Assembly (NCBI RefSeq): GCF_009725205.1
Contig: NZ_WNZY01000028.1
Coordinates: forward strand, 1-61,975
Length of the DNA: 61,975 nt
Direction of reading: 5' to 3'
From: Paenibacillus timonensis
Lineage (GTDB): Bacteria; Bacillota; Bacilli; Paenibacillales; Paenibacillaceae
The position numbers and the translations under genes were made by a program. This document shows positions 1 through 8,787 of the stretch, in pieces; the stretch's first letter is position 1, and each line of letters opens with the position of its first letter. The notes under the pieces are model-generated. The model did not search any database and had not been told where the DNA came from. It saw nothing but the letters and a program-made list of their open reading frames with translations.

Positions 1-11
1 AAACCTCTCCT
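1..11 (-). promoter_or_regulatory. Possible ribosome-binding site of a gene starting left of the window
   Basis: On the minus strand the last bases of the window read AAAGGAGAGGTTT, a good Shine-Dalgarno sequence. A minus-strand gene may therefore start just outside position 1. The start codon itself is not in the window, so this is only a hint. Confidence 0.35.
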
Positions 12-76
12 TTTTGAATGGTTGCTAGTCACTTCCATTTTACCAAGGATTGGTTTCTTTTTGTTTAACAAAATCA

Positions 77-127
77 AAAAAACAAGGGCGTCCCTCAGTC
101 ATCTACGATGACTTTTGGGACAGCCCC
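77..127 (-). terminator. Rho-independent terminator of the amidase operon
   Basis: Just beyond the amidase stop, GGGC(T)GTCCC and GGGACGCCC arms enclose a perfect inner stem (agtcatc/gatgact). Read on the minus strand, the hairpin is followed by a T-rich run (plus-strand A run at about 77-84). It should end the operon that begins near 5221. Confidence 0.75.
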
Positions 128-131
128 GTTA

Positions 132-854
132 TTATTTCCCAAAGTAATCCTTCAGTGCCTCCACGATCGCCTTCGCTGCCTTGTACTGTCCCGCTTCGCT
201 TAACAGGACCGACTCGTTCTCAGCATTCGTCAGAAACCCAATTTCCGCCAGGACTGCCGGCACCTTGCTTGTTCGCAGCACCTTCCAGTCCTCCTGACGA
301 ACCCCTCGATCACGGAAATCCAAGGCTTCGATTAAATGCTGATGAATGTCCTCCGCAAGATCACGACTGCCATCTCCTTCAGCGTAATAATACGTCTCCG
401 TTCCGGACACGTTCTCCGGCCCTTCATAGGTGTTGCCGTGAAGAGATATCAATGCATCGGCATGCAGCTCATTGGCAACCTTGGAACGGTCCTCCAATTC
501 GATAAACTCGTCATTTGTTCGAGTTAAGTACGGTTCGAACTTTGGATCCTGCCGAAGGAGATCAACCACTTTCCGAGCGAGGGCAAGCGAAAACTCTTTC
601 TCCTCCCTGCCGCTCACACTGCTGGCCCCCGGGTCCTTTCCCCCGTGACCGGGGTCGATGACGATCCGGTATTTCCCTTCGGATCTGTCGGGTACGGGCA
701 CTTCCTCCCCGGTCGCCGGTGCGGACGACAAGAACCGATGACCGGAGCCTACTTTATCCTCACCACCGAAGGTGATCACTCCACCAAAGGATAACAAAAC
801 GATAACGATACCTAAGAAGGCAATGAAATACGCAACTTTCCCACTTCTCCCCAT
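132..854 (-). CDS. Membrane-anchored N-acetylmuramoyl-L-alanine amidase (Amidase_3)
   Basis: A 240-residue zinc amidase that should cut the bond between N-acetylmuramic acid and the stem peptide of peptidoglycan outside the membrane. One membrane segment spans about residues 7-29, followed by a short linker and the Amidase_3 domain from about 62. The zinc and catalytic residues are visible: H70 in DPGHGG, the glutamates at 84-85, H139 in SLHGN, and E204 in LAEIGF. Length resembles CwlD, but similarity is too general to give that name. The ATG has GGAGGAG six bases upstream. It is the last gene after the HlyD adaptor (58-base gap, no terminator), so it is probably co-transcribed with the sugar-type ABC genes. 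Confidence 0.9.
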   Translation of the reverse strand: MGRSGKVAYFIAFLGIVIVLLSFGGVITFGGEDKVGSGHRFLSSAPATGEEVPVPDRSEGKYRIVIDPGHGGKDPGASSVSGREEKEFSLALARKVVDLLRQDPKFEPYLTRTNDEFIELEDRSKVANELHADALISLHGNTYEGPENVSGTETYYYAEGDGSRDLAEDIHQHLIEALDFRDRGVRQEDWKVLRTSKVPAVLAEIGFLTNAENESVLLSEAGQYKAAKAIVEALKDYFGK

Positions 855-912
855 GTTGCTCTCCTCCCGCTTTTCTCCTCTTCTTCCTCTCCATCACCAT
901 CTATATCTCCGT

Positions 913-2058
913 TCAAAAACGAACGCGACTGCCCTCCAGAATTGGATCGGTACTCTCCACAATCACCTGCTGACCCTCGAAAACCCCTCCGGTAATGGCG
1001 GTGTTGTACCCGTTGCTTCCAGCAACTTCGACGTTAGCTCGAGCAACGTAGTAAGCATTGCCAAGCGGGCTTTCTCTGGGCTCAACCGTATAGACGAACG
1101 TACCGGCATCATCCTCATGGATCGCCGCTTTAGGCACTAGAAGCGTCCCCGCGCTTCCGGTTTTCGTCATAACGACTCGAGCCTTGATCCCACTGCGCAA
1201 ATGGTCTCCATGGAGCGAAACCGTCAAGAGTTGACCGGGTGTTGTAGCTAGGTCCGTCTGATCGGTTCCGCTGCCGGTCGAATCGCTTCCTGCATTAGCT
1301 TCCAAGCTTGAGATCTGCCCCTGAACGATCGAATTTTCCTGATCTGGCAGCAGGACATCCAGCTCATCACCGATCCGCACAAGCTCCGCGACATCGTTTG
1401 GAATCAGCAGTTCAAGGCGAAACCCTTTGGAACTGTCGGATAAGCGGATATCCGGCCCCCCGGCGGAAGCTTGTCCTTCAACCGCTGAGATCTCGATGAT
1501 CGTGCCGTCGAACGGGGCGACCAGTCGGCGGTTGTCCTCGATTTTGGTGTGTAAAGCCGCCAGATGCTGACCTTGTGTGGCGATATCGATCTTCGCGGTT
1601 TGAATGGCGGTACGAGCGCTTTGTTGTGCCGACTCATCTCCCACCTGTGCCGCCTGCTTGTAAGCTTCTTGCCCATCGGCAAGTAACAACTTGAGCTTCT
1701 CAAGGTTCGCCTTCATGTCGGCCAACTCTTGGGTTGCTTCACCGTCGTCATATTCGATCAGAAGGTCACCCTTGTGAACCACATCCCCTTCTTTCACATG
1801 CACCTGACTGACTTTCCAGCCGGCCGGGTTCATTAAAGCCTGAGTGGCTCCGTATTTCAATAGAGCTGAACCTTCATATGAATGTGCCAGCTCGCCGGGA
1901 CTCGCAGCGGCTACCAGCACTCTAGGTAGCATCAGGTTCTGCAGCGTGTTGCCAAGTAGCGTACAAACCAGTAGCAAGCCGATAAACAAACCGGCAAGCC
2001 ATCTGATTTTCCGCTGCCTAACTCGCAGCCGCGACTCCTCATTCCATTGCGCTTCCAA
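913..2058 (-). CDS. HlyD/RND-type periplasmic adaptor-like membrane-fusion protein
   Basis: 381 residues with a short cytoplasmic N-terminus, one membrane segment (about 17-40), a lipoyl/barrel-sandwich half (about 75-105), an alpha-helical hairpin (about 108-180), a second barrel half containing VAPFDGTI, and beta-barrel and membrane-proximal domains to the C-terminus. This is the standard architecture of adaptors that work with MFS, RND or ABC export pumps. The start is TTG with GGAGG seven bases upstream. No exporter lies beside it: it sits 18 bases after a carbohydrate ABC permease and before an amidase. Its partner is unknown; it may act with a distant transporter or as an envelope scaffold. 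Confidence 0.85.
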   Translation of the reverse strand: MEAQWNEESRLRVRQRKIRWLAGLFIGLLLVCTLLGNTLQNLMLPRVLVAAASPGELAHSYEGSALLKYGATQALMNPAGWKVSQVHVKEGDVVHKGDLLIEYDDGEATQELADMKANLEKLKLLLADGQEAYKQAAQVGDESAQQSARTAIQTAKIDIATQGQHLAALHTKIEDNRRLVAPFDGTIIEISAVEGQASAGGPDIRLSDSSKGFRLELLIPNDVAELVRIGDELDVLLPDQENSIVQGQISSLEANAGSDSTGSGTDQTDLATTPGQLLTVSLHGDHLRSGIKARVVMTKTGSAGTLLVPKAAIHEDDAGTFVYTVEPRESPLGNAYYVARANVEVAGSNGYNTAITGGVFEGQQVIVESTDPILEGSRVRF

Positions 2059-2076
2059 TGCGATTCCTCCGTCCTG

Positions 2077-2955
2077 CTAACCTTTAATTCCCGACAATTG
2101 TACCCCTTGGATGAAATAAGACTCTGCGTAGAAGAACAGCAGCAGCATCGGCGTCATGTACAACACGGAGGCCGCAAAACCGACTCCCCGCTCCTCCGAG
2201 GCAATGCGAGCCAGATAAAGCGACAATGGCTGTTTAAATGAATCCTGCAGGAAGAGGAGCGGTTGTTCGATCATATTCCAATAGTCCACGAACAACAGCA
2301 CCGCTAGCGCCGCCAAACCGGGTTTGGCCAACGGAATAACGATATGCCGGTACACCGTCCACTCTCCAGCCCCATCTATTTTGGCAGCTTCCGCGTAAGC
2401 ACCAGGGATATGCGCCATGAATTGACGCAGCATAAACACCCCAAACGCGCCGAAGATTCCAGGCAAAATAATGGCCGCTTCCTTGTTCATCAGCCCCAAC
2501 GTACTAGCCACCAAATAATTCGGCACCAGCGTCACTTGAAACGGCATCAGCATGGTTAAGAGATAGACCAGAAACAGCTTGTCCCTTCCGCGAAAACGCA
2601 GCTTCGCGAAAGCATAGGCTGCCAGAGAAGCAACCCCGGTCTGACCAGCGATGATCGGTACCACCATCCCCACCGAATTCCAGAACATTCGCAAGAATTT
2701 GGAATTCATGATTAAGACCTCCCGATATTGCCCGAAGCTCAGCCAATCCGGAAGCAGCTTTAGATTGACAAAGTGGGTATTGCCTCCCGCCGCAGCATCC
2801 GTCATCTGTCCGATGAGCCCGTAATTCAACCCGATCTCCGTCTCCGTCATCAACGAATTCGTAAACGTCAGGAGCAGTGGAACGGACATTAATAAGGCAA
2901 TGAAGCCAAGTATTACTGTTAACGCAAGCTGCGGGAGCTGCCTCGACTTTTTCAT
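2077..2955 (-). CDS. Carbohydrate ABC transporter permease, MalG type
   Basis: 292-residue inner-membrane subunit with about six membrane helices. The EAA loop that contacts the ATPase is visible as EAAKIDGAGEWTVYRHI near residue 190, followed by IPLAKPGLAAL. This is the second permease of a CUT1-type sugar importer, 15 bases after the first. No ATPase gene occurs in the operon, which is usual in Bacillales where one shared ATPase (MsmX type) serves many importers. The substrate cannot be read from the sequence. Confidence 0.9.
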   Translation of the reverse strand: MKKSRQLPQLALTVILGFIALLMSVPLLLTFTNSLMTETEIGLNYGLIGQMTDAAAGGNTHFVNLKLLPDWLSFGQYREVLIMNSKFLRMFWNSVGMVVPIIAGQTGVASLAAYAFAKLRFRGRDKLFLVYLLTMLMPFQVTLVPNYLVASTLGLMNKEAAIILPGIFGAFGVFMLRQFMAHIPGAYAEAAKIDGAGEWTVYRHIVIPLAKPGLAALAVLLFVDYWNMIEQPLLFLQDSFKQPLSLYLARIASEERGVGFAASVLYMTPMLLLFFYAESYFIQGVQLSGIKG

Positions 2956-2970
2956 CGTGCTTCCCTCCCT

Positions 2971-3852
2971 TCAGTCCAGAACATCCCGAAACCGCCGCTC
3001 CACCGAGAGAAGAACGATGACCAGGACGGAAATACAGAGAACCATCAGGGTAGCCGCCGCCGTTAGCTTCTGAATTTCCAGCGCCGCGAACATATTATTC
3101 ATGTAGTGTTGCAGCATGTAAATCCGGTCATAGGGATAATCCCCTGCCAGCAAATACGTTTCGCGGAACACTTTAAACGAATTGATGATCGAGATCAGCA
3201 CAACGAAGAACAGCGTTGGTGTCAAATAGACCAGTGTAATCCGTGTAAACTGATGCCACCTTCCCGCCCCCTCAATTCGTGCGGTTTCGTAGTAATCCCG
3301 CGGGATTTGCCGCAAGCCCGCCAGAAACAAGATCAGGTTGTAGCCGATGTTCTTCCATAGATACAACACCACCAGCACGACCATAGACCCGTTCGATTGC
3401 AGCCAGTCGACACGGCTATGCCCCACATGAGTTAGCCAGGCGTTCAACGTCCCGTTCCAGTCGAAGAAGATTTGCCAGACCAGGACAACCGATGCCACAG
3501 GGACGACCAGCGGCAGAATCAGAGCGGTCTGTAAGCCTTGACGGAAGAACGGCCCTTTATTGATCAACAGCGCCAAGCTCAAGGACAAGGCGATCAGGAG
3601 CGGAACGCTGACCCCTGTGAATAACAGCGTGTTAGCAGCCGCTTTGCGGAACGAACCACTGGCCAGCAGTTCCGAATAGTTGGACAATCCGATGAAGCTG
3701 CCGTTAAGGGTGCGGTTGGTCAAGGATTGAGTGATGCCCATCACAAATGGAATGATGTAAAACACGGCAAAACCAAGCACGCTCGGCGCCAAGAATAACA
3801 GCACTGCAGCGGTTTCCCTCCGAAACGTCCTCGACAGCCAACGGCTATTCAT
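2971..3852 (-). CDS. Carbohydrate ABC transporter permease, MalF type
   Basis: 293-residue permease with about six membrane helices and an EAA loop (YETARIEGAGRWHQFTRI) near residue 185. It overlaps the end of the binding-protein gene by eight bases, suggesting translational coupling, and is followed by the MalG-type partner. Together with the upstream lipoprotein it forms a sugar or oligosaccharide importer of the CUT1 family; the specific substrate is unknown. Confidence 0.9.
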   Translation of the reverse strand: MNSRWLSRTFRRETAAVLLFLAPSVLGFAVFYIIPFVMGITQSLTNRTLNGSFIGLSNYSELLASGSFRKAAANTLLFTGVSVPLLIALSLSLALLINKGPFFRQGLQTALILPLVVPVASVVLVWQIFFDWNGTLNAWLTHVGHSRVDWLQSNGSMVVLVVLYLWKNIGYNLILFLAGLRQIPRDYYETARIEGAGRWHQFTRITLVYLTPTLFFVVLISIINSFKVFRETYLLAGDYPYDRIYMLQHYMNNMFAALEIQKLTAAATLMVLCISVLVIVLLSVERRFRDVLD

Positions 3853-5221
3853 TGAGATACGTCGTAACTTTGTTTTGGATCAGGCCGGCGACGTCCTCGG
3901 CGGATTTCTGCCCGCTGAAGAAAGCTTGAGATTGCTCCATGATAATCTCCGACAGCTGATCCGGTTGAAACTTAGATACCAGATGGATTGCACCTGTCAG
4001 TTCGCTCTCCAGCGCGTCAAGTTCGTCCGGATTCACCTGGATCGGAACCCCTTTCAAAGGACCCTCTTTGGCGGTCGGTACGGAGCCGTCCTTCTTCAAC
4101 TGTTCAACCTCCTGGGCGTACAACCGTTTATTGAGCGGAAAGCCGGCATGGTTCGGATCCACCGGCACTTGATCGGAGATCATGAACTTCACGAAGTCCC
4201 AGGCTTGTTCCTTCGCCTTGGAACTTCCATTCAGGCCGATGCTTCGGTAGGGTTGGAAATACCCGCCGGCGCCAACGTCCTGCGCGTGAGGTTTTACGTA
4301 CAACTTCATGTTAGAACTCAGGAAGCTGTTTAACGATTCGAAATAATCGCCGGGCGAATTGATCTGTACCGGGAAGAAATAGGGGGTTCCCTCTGCGCCG
4401 ATCACCCCGTCTTCGGACATTTTCTGGACCTGCTTCATTAAGCCGGTAAACGTGGCCGTGTTGAACTTGGCCGTCCCGTTGGGCTCATCCACAAACAGCG
4501 ATAAATTGTCAGACACCATCCAGTTCAGCATATATTGGGGTTCGGTGTGGATGACATGCGGATACGTTTTGTTGACCAGCTGTTTGGACAGCACCGCGAA
4601 ATCGTTCCATGACCAGGACTCGTCGTTGATTTCAACCCCTGCTTGGGCAAGCGCTTCTTCGTCGCCGGCCAGTCCGTGCAGGAAGAACGAAATCGGCATG
4701 GCATACAGGCCGCCGCCGATCTTGGCATGATCCAAGATATTCGTGAAATAGTCCTCTCTCTTAAAGGCAGCATCCTGCGCGATGAGCTCATCGAAATTGA
4801 CGAGAAGACCGTTCTTCACATAACTTGCTGCCGGCAAATCGTCCAGCAGCAGCAAATCCGGCCCCTTTCCTGCCAGCATGGCTGTATTGGTTTGGGTCTT
4901 GAATTTCTCCATTTCCGCTTCCAGATGGGCATTATCTGTCTGTACACTCTGGAGTTGAATATCTACCTCCGGGTGCAAGGCTTCATATTGGCTGACGAGC
5001 TCCTCCAAATGCGTATCCGGAAAAAATGTTGAAAAAGTCAACGTGGTCATCCCCGCATTCGCCGGGGCCTCGACCGGTTGTTCGGATCCTCTATCGCCGG
5101 ATTCGCCGATTTGGATTTGGGGTGTTTCTCCTCCCCCGCCGCTGCATGCGGCAAGTGCGAACAACAGGAAGAAACCGGCGGCTGCAGATGCTCTTGCTCT
5201 CATTCTGATTGTGGTTTTCAC
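3845..5221 (-). CDS. Extracellular solute-binding lipoprotein, sugar ABC type
   Basis: 458 residues with a lipoprotein signal (basic N-terminus, hydrophobic stretch, LAAC with C26 as the lipidated residue), then a family 1 extracellular binding fold. It should be anchored to the outer face of the membrane and deliver a sugar to the two downstream permeases. Translation starts at GTG with AAAGGAG nine bases upstream. It is the first gene of an apparent five-gene operon (binding protein, two permeases, HlyD adaptor, amidase) and follows the terminator of the upstream regulator-kinase-lipoprotein operon. The ligand could also be a wall-derived sugar, but nothing in the sequence decides this. Confidence 0.88.
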   Translation of the reverse strand: MKTTIRMRARASAAAGFFLLFALAACSGGGGETPQIQIGESGDRGSEQPVEAPANAGMTTLTFSTFFPDTHLEELVSQYEALHPEVDIQLQSVQTDNAHLEAEMEKFKTQTNTAMLAGKGPDLLLLDDLPAASYVKNGLLVNFDELIAQDAAFKREDYFTNILDHAKIGGGLYAMPISFFLHGLAGDEEALAQAGVEINDESWSWNDFAVLSKQLVNKTYPHVIHTEPQYMLNWMVSDNLSLFVDEPNGTAKFNTATFTGLMKQVQKMSEDGVIGAEGTPYFFPVQINSPGDYFESLNSFLSSNMKLYVKPHAQDVGAGGYFQPYRSIGLNGSSKAKEQAWDFVKFMISDQVPVDPNHAGFPLNKRLYAQEVEQLKKDGSVPTAKEGPLKGVPIQVNPDELDALESELTGAIHLVSKFQPDQLSEIIMEQSQAFFSGQKSAEDVAGLIQNKVTTYLNE

Positions 5222-5296
5222 CGTCTTTTACTCCTTTCGGCGCTATTGCGAAAGATGAACTCCTGTTTGATAGGCCTACTTCATCGTAAAGGGCAG

Positions 5297-5325
5297 ATGT
5301 CACCATCGTTTGACCGAGTTGTCAA
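5297..5325 (-). promoter_or_regulatory. Candidate SigA promoter of the sugar ABC-HlyD-amidase operon
   Basis: On the minus strand a perfect TTGACA (5325-5320) is followed after 17 bases by TGACAT (5302-5297), a poor -10. It lies downstream of the previous operon's terminator and about 75 bases before the GTG of the binding protein. The -35 and spacing are convincing, the -10 weak. Confidence 0.45.
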
Positions 5326-5350
5326 CAAAATGTCTCTAAATGCTTGCAAA

Positions 5351-5389
5351 CACAAAAAAGACAGGGGCGTCATCGTTCACGCTCCTGTC
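5351..5389 (-). terminator. Terminator after the beta-propeller lipoprotein
   Basis: Arms GACAGG(a/g)GCG and CGC(t/c)CCTGTC form a long stem (5360-5389); on the minus strand it is followed by six Ts. It lies just after the stop at 5403 and separates the regulatory operon from the ABC operon. Confidence 0.85.
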
Positions 5390-5402
5390 CATTGAAAGAA
5401 AG

Positions 5403-6557
5403 TTATTTAAATTCGATAATGAAGGGCAGCCATTCGGCGCTCTGAAGGGAGGTTTCTGGATTTTGCACCTCTACGGGCTCCGGCTTCCCTTTCAGTAGAC
5501 TTCTTCCGCCGAAAATCAGCAGTCTTCGGTTATCCGGGCTCCAGGCCATCTGAGATGGCAGAATGCCCTGATAAATCGGTTTGGCGTTCAGAACGTTGTT
5601 CCCCTGCAGCTTACCGGCGAACAACGTTCCGTCCCCCTTGCTGTAGGCGACGTATTGGTGATCCCCGGACAGCTTGAAGCTAAAAGCGCTGTCCAGCAAG
5701 ACCGTCACCGCTTCATTCCGAAGGTCGTACGTGTATAACGTCCCATCCCTCCCCAGGAAGGCGACCTGATCGTCATTCATCCACGCGGCTTGACCGTCTC
5801 CGATCAACTCATGTTTATATTGAGCGGTGAATACCCCGTCTTTCCAGGTTCCGACGACAATCCAGGTTTCATCCATCCGTTGGTTGAGAAGAAACACGCT
5901 GTTCCCGTCATCTGCAACATGGACGGAGGAATACAGCTCCGCCCGGCTGCCCTCGGGGATCGGGACCAAATAGGTCGCTTGCGTTCCATTCTGCACATCG
6001 TACACCACGATATCGGATTGGCCTTTGCTCTCGGGTTGAGTGGTGAAACTCGCGAAAGAGAGGTATCGGCTATTATCTGACCAGGTGAACCATTTCGAGG
6101 TGAGTTGGGAAGGGTCAAAAGTGCTTAACCTTTGTTCCGTTCCATCGGCAAGAGACAGCAGCTTGAGCTCATACTTGCCATCGTTCTCCTCGATCGCTGT
6201 AATTCGCTGTCCATCCGGGGATAAATCAAATACAAACTGTTTAGGATCCACTTCGAGGACCTGCAGCAGGTTGTCATAAGGAGGCTTGATTTCCTGAAAA
6301 CTTTGCGATCCCCCAGGTCCGCTAAAATACCCTAACAATGCATCCGCTCCGGACCAGCCGATCAACCCGCCTTTCGCGGCCAGTTCGATTCGGTAGATCT
6401 TCTGGACTTCGAACGGACCGGTTTGTCTGCCTGAGTTCTGACTTTCGTCCGTGTCCGGAATGATGATCGTTTGGGTTTGCGGTCTCCCGCCGCAACCCGC
6501 TAACATCATGATACAGATCATCAACCAAACGAGGGTACGTAATATCCTTCGTTTCAT
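5403..6557 (-). CDS. Lipoprotein with TolB/WD40-like beta-propeller repeats
   Basis: 384 residues. A lipoprotein signal ends in MLAGC (C22), after which the chain shows repeated propeller-like blades with motifs such as LSPDGQRI, FTWSDNSRYLSF and MAWSPDNRRLLIF, as in TolB-like and WD40-like beta-propellers. It should sit on the outer face of the membrane. Its start overlaps the stop of the histidine kinase gene by four bases (ATGA), so the two are translationally coupled. The coupling suggests an accessory sensor or ligand-binding partner of the kinase, which is inference. No enzymatic motif is seen. Confidence 0.75.
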   Translation of the reverse strand: MKRRILRTLVWLMICIMMLAGCGGRPQTQTIIIPDTDESQNSGRQTGPFEVQKIYRIELAAKGGLIGWSGADALLGYFSGPGGSQSFQEIKPPYDNLLQVLEVDPKQFVFDLSPDGQRITAIEENDGKYELKLLSLADGTEQRLSTFDPSQLTSKWFTWSDNSRYLSFASFTTQPESKGQSDIVVYDVQNGTQATYLVPIPEGSRAELYSSVHVADDGNSVFLLNQRMDETWIVVGTWKDGVFTAQYKHELIGDGQAAWMNDDQVAFLGRDGTLYTYDLRNEAVTVLLDSAFSFKLSGDHQYVAYSKGDGTLFAGKLQGNNVLNAKPIYQGILPSQMAWSPDNRRLLIFGGRSLLKGKPEPVEVQNPETSLQSAEWLPFIIEFK

Positions 6558-8023
6558 GTCCGCTCCCTTTCCGCCATCATCAAGGGCAGCTCCACCTCAA
6601 CGGTCGTCATTTCGTGTTCGCTGCTCATCCGAATGTTTCCTCCATGATCGTCGACGATGGACTTCACGATACCCAGCCCTAATCCAACGCTTCCCGTCTC
6701 CTTAGCCCCTTGTCGGTCCGGGACATAATACGGCTCGAAAATTTCAGTCAATTGGTTTGGCGGGATCGTCTCCCCCCGATTGATAACGAGGAAACGAGCC
6801 ATCTCCCCCGCGCGTCCCCCCTGAACCTGGATCTCCGAACGGGCTTCGCTGTATTTGATGGCATTGTCTAGCAAATTGATAAACATTTGCCGGATGCGGT
6901 CTGCCTGCCCGTAAACCTCAAGCTGTTCGTCGATTTCGCAGCGGAGTGTTTTTTGGTAGCGTTTGGCTTTAAACGTTAAGGCCTCGCATGTATCGCGCAA
7001 AATTCGTCCCGTCTCAACTCGACTGAACTCTTCCCGTCCTGCCGTTTCCTTCGATAATTCCAGCAACCGCAAGACCATGTCGTGTAATCGTTCGCTTTCC
7101 TGGACAACATGGTTCATGCCTTTATCAAAAAAAGCCCGATCCGACTCCCCTTGTTGACGGATGATCTCGGCATAACCGAGGATCGAGGTCAGCGGGGTTT
7201 TGAGCTCATGGGTCACGTTGTCGAAGAACGTCTTCCGCTGCTGATTCAACCGCTCCAGACGGTCACGGTCGCGTTCAATGCGGGCGATCTGCTGCTTGAT
7301 TTGACCGATCATTTCGTTGAAGTTAGCGGCTAACCGGCCGATTTCGTCTCGTCGCTTCAGCTTAACGTCGATGCTCACGTCCAAATTCCCGTTCATGACC
7401 TCATTGGAGGCTTTGCTGAGCTTGACCAGGGGGATGGTCATATTGCGTGACAGGATATAGGAGAACAGGAACGCCGCAGCCATAATCCCGAATGCTAAAT
7501 AGGTGATGGTATCCAGAATCGTGCCACTTTGTTCGTACAGCAATGTAAAGTCCTTGGCAAATCGCAGGATCCCAACTTTGGTTCCGTCGATGATCACCGG
7601 GTAAGAGTAACGTACAGCTGCCATCCCTTGTTCATAGGAGATGGTATAAGCGGTTTTACCTTGAAGCGCCTGTTTTAAATCATCATCGGCCGCCCGGGTA
7701 AACGACGCCTCCGAAGACGAATGAAGCAACACCCCATCCACGGTATACGCGCTAACCTCGCTGGAGGTCGCCCTCTTCAGGTCATTTACGATCTCTTCAG
7801 ACATTTGCCCGAAATAGAGATCATCGTTCGTGAAGTGATTGATCAAGAACGCCTGACGAACATAGACATTGCTGTTCTTCTTCAACCCAATCAAATCATC
7901 GGTGATAATGTTCCGGTTGCTCTTCTGGATGATGTGGTCCACGGTTTGATTCAGCAGGACAAAGGACAAGGCAAAGATAAGAAAGAAACCGACGAGAAAC
8001 TTTCCCCGAATCGTACGGATCAT
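6554..8023 (-). CDS. HAMP-containing sensor histidine kinase
   Basis: 489 residues: membrane segment at about 8-26, extracytoplasmic sensor domain of about 140 residues (27-165), second membrane segment about 170-190, HAMP about 192-245, HisKA with the phospho-acceptor H272 (NVTHELKTPL), and an ATPase domain with NLLDNAIKYS and GLGLGIVKSIVDDHGG. It should phosphorylate the response regulator encoded three bases upstream. It is coupled by a four-base overlap to a surface lipoprotein, and the next operon encodes sugar uptake, an HlyD adaptor and an amidase, which are plausible targets. The signal is unknown. Confidence 0.93.
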   Translation of the reverse strand: MIRTIRGKFLVGFFLIFALSFVLLNQTVDHIIQKSNRNIITDDLIGLKKNSNVYVRQAFLINHFTNDDLYFGQMSEEIVNDLKRATSSEVSAYTVDGVLLHSSSEASFTRAADDDLKQALQGKTAYTISYEQGMAAVRYSYPVIIDGTKVGILRFAKDFTLLYEQSGTILDTITYLAFGIMAAAFLFSYILSRNMTIPLVKLSKASNEVMNGNLDVSIDVKLKRRDEIGRLAANFNEMIGQIKQQIARIERDRDRLERLNQQRKTFFDNVTHELKTPLTSILGYAEIIRQQGESDRAFFDKGMNHVVQESERLHDMVLRLLELSKETAGREEFSRVETGRILRDTCEALTFKAKRYQKTLRCEIDEQLEVYGQADRIRQMFINLLDNAIKYSEARSEIQVQGGRAGEMARFLVINRGETIPPNQLTEIFEPYYVPDRQGAKETGSVGLGLGIVKSIVDDHGGNIRMSSEHEMTTVEVELPLMMAERERT

Positions 8024-8026
8024 CGC

Positions 8027-8737
8027 CTAGTCCACCTGTTTCTCGAATTTATACCCGATTCCAAATACAGTGGTGATCTGGTCGCCGGCATCCAGCTTTT
8101 TGCGTAGTCGCTGAATATGGGTGTCGACGGTGCGCGTATCTCCGGGAAAGTCATAACCCCACACAAGCTCAAGCAGGTCCGTGCGTGTATATATTTTGCC
8201 CTGATGACGATAAAGCCGCAGCAGTAGATCGAATTCTTTTGGTGTCAAATCTACGGGCTCACCGTCCTTTCGGACAAGTCTTTCGCTTTCGATAATTTCA
8301 ATATTTTTGAAGCGAATCCGCTCTTCCTCCTGGGATGCCCCCTGCCCGCCTCCGGTCGACTGAATCCGGCGAAGAATCGTGCGTATTCGGGCCACCACTT
8401 CGCGAAGGTCGAAGGGCTTCGTAATATAATCGTCGGCGCCGAATTCCAATCCGAGGATTTTGTCGGTAATATCCGACTTCGCCGTAATCATCAGGATGGG
8501 AAGGTTGTACGCCGCCGTCACTTTTTTGCAAATGTCCAGCCCGCTTTGGTCCGGCAGCATCCAGTCCAGTAACAACAAGTCCGGACGGAATGACTTCATC
8601 AGCTCCAGCCCTTCCGCTCCGTTCCCCGCCGTCTGCGTGTCGAACCCTTCCTTGGACAACCCGTAAGCCAATAAGTCGGCGATAGCCGCTTCGTCATCGA
8701 TGATCAGGATTTTCGTTTTCTCCATAAGTGCCTCCAT
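8027..8737 (-). CDS. OmpR/PhoB-family response regulator
   Basis: 236 residues with a receiver domain (acidic DD at 14-15, phospho-acceptor D58 in LLLLDWMLP, conserved K in ITKPFDLREV) and a winged-helix DNA-binding domain with LTPKEFDLLLRL and VDTHIQRLRKKL. It pairs with the kinase encoded immediately downstream. Two ATGs are possible: 8737 (GAGG eight bases upstream) and 8725 (GGAGG five bases upstream); the second gives 232 residues. A weak TACAAT -10 lies in the gap after rsgI, so this operon may have its own promoter. Confidence 0.93.
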   Translation of the reverse strand: MEALMEKTKILIIDDEAAIADLLAYGLSKEGFDTQTAGNGAEGLELMKSFRPDLLLLDWMLPDQSGLDICKKVTAAYNLPILMITAKSDITDKILGLEFGADDYITKPFDLREVVARIRTILRRIQSTGGGQGASQEEERIRFKNIEIIESERLVRKDGEPVDLTPKEFDLLLRLYRHQGKIYTRTDLLELVWGYDFPGDTRTVDTHIQRLRKKLDAGDQITTVFGIGYKFEKQVD

Positions 8738-8787
8738 TTTACTTTCCTCGACACCTATTGTACCTGTCTGCGGACGCGCAGGAAAGT

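Noticed and set aside
132..854. Naming the amidase CwlD
   Set aside because: Length and N-terminal anchor fit, but the amidase gene lies in an ABC-HlyD operon and sequence similarity beyond the shared catalytic motifs is not evident.
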